Assembly: GCA_039819085.1 (NCBI GenBank)
Contig: JBCBSQ010000005.1
Coordinates: 111,938 to 175,937, forward strand
Source of the DNA: MED-G105 sp039819085
GTDB lineage: Bacteria > Pseudomonadota > Alphaproteobacteria > Caulobacterales > Parvularculaceae
DNA length: 64,000 nt
Direction: 5' to 3'
Positions 9,035-15,838 of this stretch are shown piece after piece. The notes below the pieces were generated by a model. It made no database searches and was not told the DNA's origin. It saw only the letters and a list, made by a program, of their open reading frames with translations. The first letter of the stretch is position 1. Each line of letters starts with the position of its first letter. The translations under genes and the position numbers were made by a program.

Positions 9035-9637
9035 GTGATTGTGACGCGTCCTCCTGATCGACGTATGCGGGCTACAGCTAGGACTGTGTTGGAATTCTTG
9101 AGAACTCGCGATCCGGTCGCCCTCGCGCTTGCGGCGAGCCTCGGGGCAAGCGTCGCCTTGCTCGCTGGCGCCCACATTTTTGAGGCGCTAGGCTACCACC
9201 CTTGTGACCTCTGCCTTGATCAGCGCGAGGCGCACTGGACGGCGGCGGCGGTCGCGGCGGCGGGGCTGATCGCCGCTCGATTGATCAGGGCCTCAACAGC
9301 GGCGGTGGCGGCGGTGGGCGCGACGGCGTTTGTCTACGCTCTCAGCGCCGGCCTTGCATTTTACCATACGGGCGTTGAGTTCGGATACTGGACGGCGTCG
9401 AGTTGCGGCGCGTCAGTTCCAAGCGGCGTCACGGCGGAGTATTTCAGGTCCGTGCTGGAGGACGGCGGCCCCGAGGGCGGGTGTTCAGAGGCTGCCTGGC
9501 GGTTTTTCGGGGTTTCGATGGCCGGGTATAACCTTTTGTTTTCCGCGGGTCTTTGCCTCGTCTGCCTCAGCGCGGCGCTGATTTCGACGCGACGTTTGCG
9601 GGCCCCTGTGGATGAAGGACCGAGATATGCCGGCTGA
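9035..9637 (+). CDS. dsbB: DsbB-family disulfide bond formation protein
   Basis: A 200-residue four-helix membrane protein. The first redox pair is clear: Cys57-x-x-Cys60 (PCDLC) in a periplasmic loop, followed by the conserved DQREAHW-type stretch, where DsbB passes electrons to ubiquinone. A second periplasmic loop holds two more cysteines (SSCG and GGCSE contexts), matching the second redox pair. The protein reoxidises DsbA or a DsbA-like thioredoxin in the periplasm. The start may be the GTG at 9035 or the ATG at 9065; neither has a strong ribosome binding site. It overlaps coq7 by 11 bases, which suggests translational coupling, and the ubiquinone link makes the pairing sensible. Confidence 0.88.
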   Translation: MIVTRPPDRRMRATARTVLEFLRTRDPVALALAASLGASVALLAGAHIFEALGYHPCDLCLDQREAHWTAAAVAAAGLIAARLIRASTAAVAAVGATAFVYALSAGLAFYHTGVEFGYWTASSCGASVPSGVTAEYFRSVLEDGGPEGGCSEAAWRFFGVSMAGYNLLFSAGLCLVCLSAALISTRRLRAPVDEGPRYAG

Positions 9638-10253
9638 CCATTCGACACCCCCGCATCCGGGTGGACCTGCGCCCGACCAAACCGCGTCATCGAGCGACGA
9701 CGGGTTTTTTCGACGTCACCAGCCAGGACCGACTGATCAGCGCAAGGCGGAAATGATCCGGGTCGATCACGCGGGCGAGTATGGCGCAGTCCAAATCTAT
9801 CGCGGCCAACGCGCGGTGTTTGACGCTTTGCCGGGGAAGGCGCGTCTTTCGGGATTGCTGAAAGAGATGGAGGACGGCGAGGCGCATCATCTTTCGGAGT
9901 TTGATCGTCTGATCGCCGAGCGCGGCGTTCGGCCAACCATTTTTGCGCCGCTCTGGAATGCTGCGGGCTTCGCGCTCGGGGCCGGAACTGCGCTGATGGG
10001 CGAGAAGGCGGCGATGGCGTGCACCGCCGCCGTCGAAGAAGTCATCGAGCAGCACTACGCAGAGCAGGCCGAAGAGCTTGACGCTGCAGGCGACCCCTTG
10101 GCGGCGACAGTGCGCCAGTTTCGCGACGATGAACTCGAACACAAGCACACGGCGGAGGAGAACGGCGCGGAAGAAGCCCCCGGGTATGGTCTTCTGCGCG
10201 CCGCGATACAGGCCGGATGCCGCGTGGCGATCCGCTTGTCAGAAAAAGTCTAG
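9627..10253 (+). CDS. coq7: Demethoxyubiquinone hydroxylase Coq7
   Basis: A 208-residue di-iron hydroxylase acting late in ubiquinone synthesis (C6 hydroxylation of demethoxyubiquinone). The four-helix ferritin-like metal ligands are all visible: HAGEYGA near residue 49, MEDGEAHH near 88, AVEEVIEQHY near 137, and DDELEHKH near 169. The ATG at 9627 has AAGGA 7 bases upstream and is preferred to the ATG at 9612. The first 45 residues are polar and Pro-rich, a variable leader. It is probably in one transcript with dsbB. Confidence 0.93.
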   Translation: MPADHSTPPHPGGPAPDQTASSSDDGFFRRHQPGPTDQRKAEMIRVDHAGEYGAVQIYRGQRAVFDALPGKARLSGLLKEMEDGEAHHLSEFDRLIAERGVRPTIFAPLWNAAGFALGAGTALMGEKAAMACTAAVEEVIEQHYAEQAEELDAAGDPLAATVRQFRDDELEHKHTAEENGAEEAPGYGLLRAAIQAGCRVAIRLSEKV

Positions 10254-10382
10254 CGCCGCGTATTCTTCTCTGGTTGGTCAGACTCTCTTTCCGCTTCGCC
10301 GCTAGGCTTTGATCGCGGGCGGTTAAAAGATCGCTCGGCGCCCTGGGGTGCCGGCGGCGAGACAGAAGATCCCGCACTATGT

Positions 10383-10398
10383 TACACTGTACGGTGTA
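10383..10398. promoter_or_regulatory. Palindromic operator upstream of alkB
   Basis: A 16-base inverted repeat, TACACTGT/ACGGTGTA, has a single mismatched pair and a centre of GT|AC. It lies 50 bases before the alkB start. The size and TACA...TGTA ends are typical of TetR-family operators, which commonly govern alkane hydroxylase and fatty-acid-responsive genes. No TetR gene is encoded in this window, so the regulator would act in trans. Confidence 0.6.
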
Positions 10399-10448
10399 GT
10401 TTTGAATCGGCGCCTTTGAGCCGATTTCATTTGGGGGAGACTTTGCCC

Positions 10449-11654
10449 ATGTTCAGGACGCAAACAGCCGACGGGCGTCACATCGACTACGTGGACGGCA
10501 AGAGATATCTCTGGCTTTTGTCGTTGTCGCTTGCCGCCGTGGCGCCTGTCACCATTGCGCTCTATTCGTGGACAGGCGGGTCGCCCGCCGCGACTTTTTT
10601 CCCGCTTGCGTACATTTATCTGATCGTCCCGACGCTTGATCTGATTTTCGGTGAGGATCCCTATAATCCGCCGGAAGAGATCGCGCCGCTGATGGCTGAC
10701 GATCCATTTTACCGTCGGCTTCTGCATGTCGCCGTGCCGGTCTTTTACGCGAGCTTTCTGGTCGTGTGCTGGTTCGTCGGGACGCACGAGCTGCCCTGGT
10801 GGTCAATCCTCGCCCTCGCCTGGGGGTTCGGCGCGCTACATGGCGACGTTCTCACGATCGGTCATGAACTCGGACACAAAGCGAACCCGCTCGATCGCCG
10901 GATGGCGCAGGTCATCAACGCGTTGATCGGGTACGGACATTTTTGCATCGAGCACAATCGAGGCCACCATGTGTGGGTCTCAACCCCGGAGGACCCGGCA
11001 AGCGCGCGCATGGGCGAGAGCATCTATCAGTTCGCCGGAAGGGAACTACCCGGAACGTTCAGGCGCGGGCTGGCGCATGAGCGCCGGCGGCTCGCGGCCC
11101 GCGGCAAAGGGTTCTGGTCGATCGAGAATGAGGTTCTGCAAGGCTACGCCCTCACGGCCATTGTGGCGGTTGGGATTGTCGTCGCCTTCGGCCCCAAAAT
11201 GATCCCGTTCCTTGCAATCCACCATTTGGTCGGATGGTACGCCCTCACCCAGGCGAACTATGTGGAGCACTACGGGCTAAAACGCGAAAAGCGCGCCGAC
11301 GGGCGCTACGAGCCTGTCGAACCGCGCCATTCCTGGAACACTAACCACATCGTCTCCAACCTGATGCTGTTCCATTTGCAGCGGCATTCGGACCATCACG
11401 CCCATCCGCAACGGCCATACCAGTCGCTGCGCAACTTCCCCGATCTGCCCCGGCTGCCGAGCGGCTATCCGGGTTGCTACATGCTGGCGGCCGTGCCGCC
11501 GCTCTGGTTCAGGGTGATGGATCCGAAGGTCACTGCCTGGGCGGGGGGCGATCTTGAACTGGCGAATGTTGCGCCAGAGGCGCAGGCTCGGCTGTTTGAG
11601 CGGTATCACGCCCCGCGCGACGAAGGGACCGCCGCATTGCAACCTGCGGAGTAG
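10449..11654 (+). CDS. alkB: AlkB-type alkane 1-monooxygenase
   Basis: A 401-residue integral-membrane di-iron monooxygenase that hydroxylates the terminal carbon of medium-chain alkanes. All the histidine boxes are present: HELGHK (139-144), EHNRGHHV (168-175), the AlkB-specific NYVEHYGL (about 266-273) and LQRHSDHHAHP (about 310-320). Hydrophobic segments occur at about 20-40, 50-65, 92-112 and 118-138, plus a later pair near 215-260. The ATG at 10449 has GGGGGA about 10 bases upstream. AlkB needs rubredoxin and rubredoxin reductase, and neither is fused or nearby, so they must be elsewhere. A palindromic operator lies just upstream. Substrate range cannot be told from sequence; some relatives hydroxylate other lipids. 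Confidence 0.93.
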   Translation: MFRTQTADGRHIDYVDGKRYLWLLSLSLAAVAPVTIALYSWTGGSPAATFFPLAYIYLIVPTLDLIFGEDPYNPPEEIAPLMADDPFYRRLLHVAVPVFYASFLVVCWFVGTHELPWWSILALAWGFGALHGDVLTIGHELGHKANPLDRRMAQVINALIGYGHFCIEHNRGHHVWVSTPEDPASARMGESIYQFAGRELPGTFRRGLAHERRRLAARGKGFWSIENEVLQGYALTAIVAVGIVVAFGPKMIPFLAIHHLVGWYALTQANYVEHYGLKREKRADGRYEPVEPRHSWNTNHIVSNLMLFHLQRHSDHHAHPQRPYQSLRNFPDLPRLPSGYPGCYMLAAVPPLWFRVMDPKVTAWAGGDLELANVAPEAQARLFERYHAPRDEGTAALQPAE

Positions 11655-11666
11655 GCCGCGCCTCGC

Positions 11667-11840
11667 CTAGAGTGCGCGCGCCTCGCAAGCTGCGTCTTCC
11701 CGGTTGAGGCGAATGCTGCGCGCTTTGAGGGCCGAAACCGTCCGCTCAACGATCTTGTGCATGGCGTAAATGGCCATGAGAGCGCTTAGCGCCGCGATAA
11801 AGCCCATAAGGCAACAGGTCGTCGGGGTAATCGGCATCAT
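11667..11840 (-). CDS. Small single-pass membrane protein, unknown
   Basis: A 57-residue reading frame on the minus strand, facing alkB. A GTGGAG ribosome binding site sits 4 bases before the first of two adjacent ATG codons (7 before the second). The product has one hydrophobic segment (about residues 7-27) starting at a TTCC stretch, then a basic cytoplasmic tail. No family is recognised. The good ribosome binding site and sensible topology are the only support; conservation is untested. Confidence 0.45.
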   Translation of the reverse strand: MMPITPTTCCLMGFIAALSALMAIYAMHKIVERTVSALKARSIRLNREDAACEARAL

Positions 11841-12168
11841 GCAACTCCACAATCCCTGCGGATGAGAGCTTCGCCGGTCCGATCTCAAAAAATCGTATCT
11901 ATTTTCAGGCTGTTGGTTAACTTCATCGCTCGGGCGCAGACCACGCCGGCGGGCGTTTCCCTGACGCGCTTTTCCCGCTAACCTCCCCTCTCGTGGTTAA
12001 TGTCTTGGCTGGCGCGCTCACGCCGGCTGAGGTGTTGGCGGAGTATTCTGCGGGGAATCAAAGGCGCCCCGCTCGGGGGCCGGCGCGCCAGCCGCGCAAG
12101 TTCTGCGGCGCGTCGATCCTCAAGCGTGCGAGTGTTCGGGCGCCTTTGGCGAACAGGTGAGGGGCGGC
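11841..12168. other. Intergenic region before the Ntn-hydrolase gene
   Basis: A gap of 328 bases with no supported coding frame. An A+T-rich patch near 11885-11930 probably holds promoter elements for one or both flanking genes, but no convincing hexamer pair was found. Confidence 0.35.
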
Positions 12169-13452
12169 ATGACCTCCGAAGTAGTGTTGATGAACCGTCA
12201 AGCGGTCGCGATGGCGGCCGACAGCGCGGTGACGATCTCGGGTCAGGACTGGATCAAGACCTATCAATCCGTAGACAAATTGTTTCCGCTTGTCGACGGC
12301 CATCCGGTCGCGGTCATGATCTATAATAACGCCGAGATCATGTCGACGCCGTGGGAGACGGTGATCTCGCTTTACCGGGAGGCGATGCGCGGCCAGGCGC
12401 TCGACACCGTTCAGGACTACGCCGAAGACTTTATGAATTTCCTGTCCGGCAACCCGGACCTTTTCCCGCCAGATCATCAGGATACCGAATACTTTAAGAT
12501 GGTTGCGGTCGTCTTTACAGGCGTCGCGGAGGACTTCGAGGCGCAGGTGCGGCAGTTCTCGGAAACTGGCGGCGGGCGCTTGCGGGAGAATCTTTCGCTG
12601 ATTTTCGAATATGTCGTCGGGCAGATGCATGAAGACTATCTGCGGTTTCCCGATGACAGCGCCAGGGGCGATCTTGAGTGTTTCCCCAAAGGCATGGGCG
12701 AACAGGTGCGCCGGCGTTATGGCTCGGATGTCGAGCATCTGATCGACAGTCTCGTCGGGGCGATCCGGAACGAGTACGGGCCGGTTCAGGTTTCGGAGGA
12801 GACGCGCGCGCGCCTGCGGGACATCGCGGCGTTCGTCGCGACGCGCGACGCCTTCTTTGAGCACTACACCGGCGTTGTGTTCGCAGGCTTCGGCGCCCGC
12901 GATCGGTATCCGTCGATGCGGTCGTATCTCTCGTCCGGCGTCGTTCTCGGCATTTTGAAGCGGAAGAACGACCGCGCGGTTGACATGACAGCTGACGGCG
13001 GCCCGGTGGTGCAGCCGTTCGCTCAGGACCGGATGATCAAGACGTTCCTGACGGGGATGGATGAATATCAGCGCCGGTTTATCTTTGGCGAAACGTTGAA
13101 ATTGTCGGTGAATGTGGCGAGCGAAGTGATCGGCGCGACGCCGAACCTCTCCGAAGCGCAGCGCCAGACGCTCCTGCGCAATTACTCGGAGAACAGCATG
13201 CGCGTCGCGCTGACGGAGTTCTTCAAATCAATCGACGGCTATCAGTATGCGGTGCATACGCGGCCGATCTATCGCGCGATCGCGTCCCTGCCAAAGCGCG
13301 AGCTTGGGGAGACCGCGGCATCCCTGATCAAGCTGAACAGCTTCCAACAGAAGGTCATGCACGCGATTGAAACGGTTGGCGGGCCCATCGACGTCGCCGT
13401 GATCACGCGCAGCAGCGGACTTGAGCTGAAGCGCGACAAACCTGACTTGTGA
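12169..13452 (+). CDS. Uncharacterised proteasome-like Ntn-hydrolase
   Basis: A 427-residue protein with no classical name. The ATG at 12169 (GAGGGG just upstream) places Met before Thr-Ser-Glu, so removal of Met leaves an N-terminal threonine. Counting that Thr as 1, an Asp falls at 17 (AMAADSAVT) and a Lys at 36 (SVDKLF), close to the T1/D17/K33 triad of proteasome beta subunits and HslV. The following PVAVMIYNNAE and PWETVI strands fit the Ntn core. The remainder (about 110-427) is mostly helical and longer than any HslV or Anbu subunit. There is no signal peptide, so it should be cytoplasmic. The next gene begins 36 bases downstream. Its substrate and any ATPase partner are unknown; the real HslV lies elsewhere in the window. 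Confidence 0.7.
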   Translation: MTSEVVLMNRQAVAMAADSAVTISGQDWIKTYQSVDKLFPLVDGHPVAVMIYNNAEIMSTPWETVISLYREAMRGQALDTVQDYAEDFMNFLSGNPDLFPPDHQDTEYFKMVAVVFTGVAEDFEAQVRQFSETGGGRLRENLSLIFEYVVGQMHEDYLRFPDDSARGDLECFPKGMGEQVRRRYGSDVEHLIDSLVGAIRNEYGPVQVSEETRARLRDIAAFVATRDAFFEHYTGVVFAGFGARDRYPSMRSYLSSGVVLGILKRKNDRAVDMTADGGPVVQPFAQDRMIKTFLTGMDEYQRRFIFGETLKLSVNVASEVIGATPNLSEAQRQTLLRNYSENSMRVALTEFFKSIDGYQYAVHTRPIYRAIASLPKRELGETAASLIKLNSFQQKVMHAIETVGGPIDVAVITRSSGLELKRDKPDL

Positions 13453-13488
13453 TCCCTTTGAGGGTTTGCGGCGAGGACGGAGTAAAAG

Positions 13489-13929
13489 ATGAGCGATGAA
13501 CGTCTGAAGCGGATCTGGAGCGGCTTCGAAGCGAAGACAAGCCGGCGCTTAACGGGTGGCGGCGTCGAGAACATCGTCGCGCCAAGCCGCGCGCATGAGG
13601 ACGACGCGCCCCTCGCCGCGCCGCCGGAGGGCTTGGATTCCCCCGCCCAGGCGGCCTTCGCCGCGTTGAAACGCGAGATCGCTGAAAAGGAAGGCCGGGC
13701 TGGCCGCAAAAACAAAGCGCCGGCGCTTGCCGGCCCGACGCCCGCGTCGTCATTCGGGGCGCGCACCCCGCCTGCGCCCCATGAGCCGATGGCCGAGATG
13801 ATGAAGGGGCTCGCGTCCACGGAACGCCGCACGGAGCGCCCGGCGCTCGACTATCGCGCCTACCGCGCCTGGCTCTTGTCGGAAACCGGCAAACCCTCCC
13901 GCAAGAAGAAGCGCTTCGGAATCTTCTGA
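13489..13929 (+). CDS. Small hydrophilic protein, unknown, companion of the Ntn-hydrolase
   Basis: A 146-residue protein of no recognised family. It is rich in Ala, Pro, Arg and Glu, with a short helical N-terminus (ERLKRIWSGFEAKTSRR), a probably disordered centre (about 35-110) and a short ordered tail around YRAYRAWLLSE ending in a basic KKKRFGIF. There is no signal peptide or membrane segment. It begins 36 bases after the Ntn-hydrolase stop on the same strand, with GGAG upstream of its ATG, so co-expression is likely. It might be an adaptor or substrate of the hydrolase, but that is inference from position only. Confidence 0.65.
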   Translation: MSDERLKRIWSGFEAKTSRRLTGGGVENIVAPSRAHEDDAPLAAPPEGLDSPAQAAFAALKREIAEKEGRAGRKNKAPALAGPTPASSFGARTPPAPHEPMAEMMKGLASTERRTERPALDYRAYRAWLLSETGKPSRKKKRFGIF

Positions 13930-14032
13930 CGCTGCTCCGCGGGCGCGCACGCCTGGGCGCCCATCAGCGTACATCTCACTCAGTGTGCGGCTGATTGGGC
14001 GCCGGCGTCGGCGGATCCAATGGCTCGGAGCC

Positions 14033-14563
14033 TTACTCCGCCGCCTCGCCTGCGATCGCGCCAAGCGCCCCTGCGACCCTGGCCGCGCGCGTAGGCAAAT
14101 CGCCTGTGTCGCCGCCAAGGGCGGCGATTTCCGCTTCAATGTCGGTAACGGCGACGAAAACGGCTCCTTCAGCATCTTCATAGACATGCGCCTTCAGGGG
14201 CAGAACGATCCCCATTTGCGGCGCCGCCTGCATGATTGGTGAGCCGACATTCGGATTGCCGAAGATGATCAATGTCGACGGCCGCAGCTCGGCGCCCACG
14301 GAGGCCGCGCCGGCGGCGTGATCGACGACCGCGAACACCTTAAGGCCACGCGTCTCGATTGCCGCTTTAAGATCAGAGAGCGTCGTATCGAAATCCTTGT
14401 TGGAGGCGCGCGTCTTGGCGCGCAGGCCCTGCTCGTCCTCCATGGCGTACGCCTCCTCGCTGTCTTTCTTCTCATGGTCGCGCGTATTCGCGGATGCGGC
14501 GCATCCGACGACTAGGCTTGCGGCGAATGCGGCGGCGGCGAAGCGGTGTGCGGTGCGTTTCAT
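14033..14563 (-). CDS. DUF302-domain lipoprotein
   Basis: A 176-residue protein with a lipoprotein signal (lipobox VVGC, Cys near residue 21) and a DUF302 domain (about 48-150). DUF302 landmarks are the FDTTLSDLKAAIETRGLKVFAVVDHAAGA start and the LIIFGNPNVGSPIMQAAPQMGIVLPLK-like core. The domain is widespread and of uncertain function; some members have been linked to metal or redox stress. The single-residue features do not allow an enzymatic claim. It is convergent with the Ntn-hydrolase companion, about 100 bases away, and upstream of it lies the patatin gene in the same orientation. Confidence 0.87.
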   Translation of the reverse strand: MKRTAHRFAAAAFAASLVVGCAASANTRDHEKKDSEEAYAMEDEQGLRAKTRASNKDFDTTLSDLKAAIETRGLKVFAVVDHAAGAASVGAELRPSTLIIFGNPNVGSPIMQAAPQMGIVLPLKAHVYEDAEGAVFVAVTDIEAEIAALGGDTGDLPTRAARVAGALGAIAGEAAE

Positions 14564-14683
14564 TCTGGTTCTCCCTGACGGCGATCGCAGTTAGCCGGGC
14601 GGCCGTCACGTTCGCAAGCGTGCGCCGGGGGCGTCTGCAGTCAAATCGACGGAAAAGCGAACGCAATTGCGTGAGGTCGTCGC

Positions 14684-15616
14684 CTAGGCGCGGTCAAGGG
14701 CGCGTTCGATCGCGCCGCGCTGAGCAATCAGCGCCTGACGGCCCTCTTCAATGAACTCATCGGCCCGATCGAATGAGATCGGCGTCGCGTCGCGCATGTC
14801 GGGCTTTAAGAGGACGTCAGGCTTGTCGAGCTGAAGCCGCGCCTGCGAGAGGTGCATCTGGAAGATGTCGGCCGTCGCGTACGCAGTTTCGAACAATTGC
14901 GGCCGGGCCTGCTGACGCGCCCTCGCGAGGGCGAGTTGGTCGCTGACCCAACGCTGAGTGTCTTCAATTAGGCGCGTGACGGCGTCGGTGAGTTTCGCCG
15001 GGGCGGTGACGGCCGGCCGCTTGACGACAGCGGGCACGCTTGGCGGCGGCGGGTCGAACCGTTCCAGCACTTTCGGCACCGCAGTGAGATCAACGGCGAC
15101 GACGATGTCCGCGCCGAGGTCGCGCGCCAACGATACGGGCGTCGGATTCGACACCGCTCCGTCGACGAGCCATCGCCCGTCCCGCTCGATGGCGTGAAAC
15201 AGCACCGGGATAGCGCTTGAAGCCCTCAGCGCCGGGAGCAACGGCCCATCTTTCAGCCAGACCTCCGCGCCCGAACCGATATCGGTGGCGACCGCGCCGA
15301 AGCGCGCCGGGAGGTCCTCAATGGAGCGGTCAAACTCAGCGAACGCGCTGAACGCCGCGCGTCCATCGATAATGCCGCCGGGCCCGGGGCTTAATGAGAA
15401 TGACGAGACAGCCGACAAGGGACTAAGCTCGCGCGCCCAAGTTTCGAAGGCTTCCAGCGCGTCGCACAAATAGGCGCCGCCGACGAGCGCGCCGACGGAG
15501 CAGCCGGCGATGACGTCCGGCGCTACCCCAATCTCCTCAAGCCCGCGCAAGACGCCGATGTGCGCCCACCCGCGCGCCGCGCCTGAGCCAAGCGCCAGTC
15601 CAAGTTTCCGCGCCAT
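14684..15616 (-). CDS. Patatin-like phospholipase, RssA type
   Basis: A 310-residue serine lipase-fold protein. The catalytic dyad is complete: GCSVG (nucleophile elbow, Ser near residue 41) and DGAVSNPTP (Asp near 160). The oxyanion loop GSGAARGWAHIG is at residues 10-21, and the length matches the bacterial RssA/NTE group. It probably hydrolyses membrane phospholipids or lysophospholipids in the cytoplasm. The frame is open far upstream, but the ATG at 15616 is chosen because the family begins with a short LGLALGSG strand right after Met. It is divergent from the CckA-like kinase across a 222-base gap. The C-terminal 90 residues are helical and variable. Confidence 0.9.
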   Translation of the reverse strand: MARKLGLALGSGAARGWAHIGVLRGLEEIGVAPDVIAGCSVGALVGGAYLCDALEAFETWARELSPLSAVSSFSLSPGPGGIIDGRAAFSAFAEFDRSIEDLPARFGAVATDIGSGAEVWLKDGPLLPALRASSAIPVLFHAIERDGRWLVDGAVSNPTPVSLARDLGADIVVAVDLTAVPKVLERFDPPPPSVPAVVKRPAVTAPAKLTDAVTRLIEDTQRWVSDQLALARARQQARPQLFETAYATADIFQMHLSQARLQLDKPDVLLKPDMRDATPISFDRADEFIEEGRQALIAQRGAIERALDRA

Positions 15617-15838
15617 GCTTCGCCTGCTCCCGCGTCGGATTCGATCGAACGGACAGTCTAACGGGCCGTAGGCGCAGCGCCAGTCGCCGCGCTGCGAGCG
15701 TCTAGGCGGGCGCGCCGAAGCAGCCCACTGTTCCGCCTCGCGAAACAGCCGATCCTTCGTCCCGTTTCCGCCGCCAACTTGCGCCGGAACGTGGTCGCCG
15801 GCGTTTCCAGTCGCCAATTTCTGACCGGGAGCGAGCCC

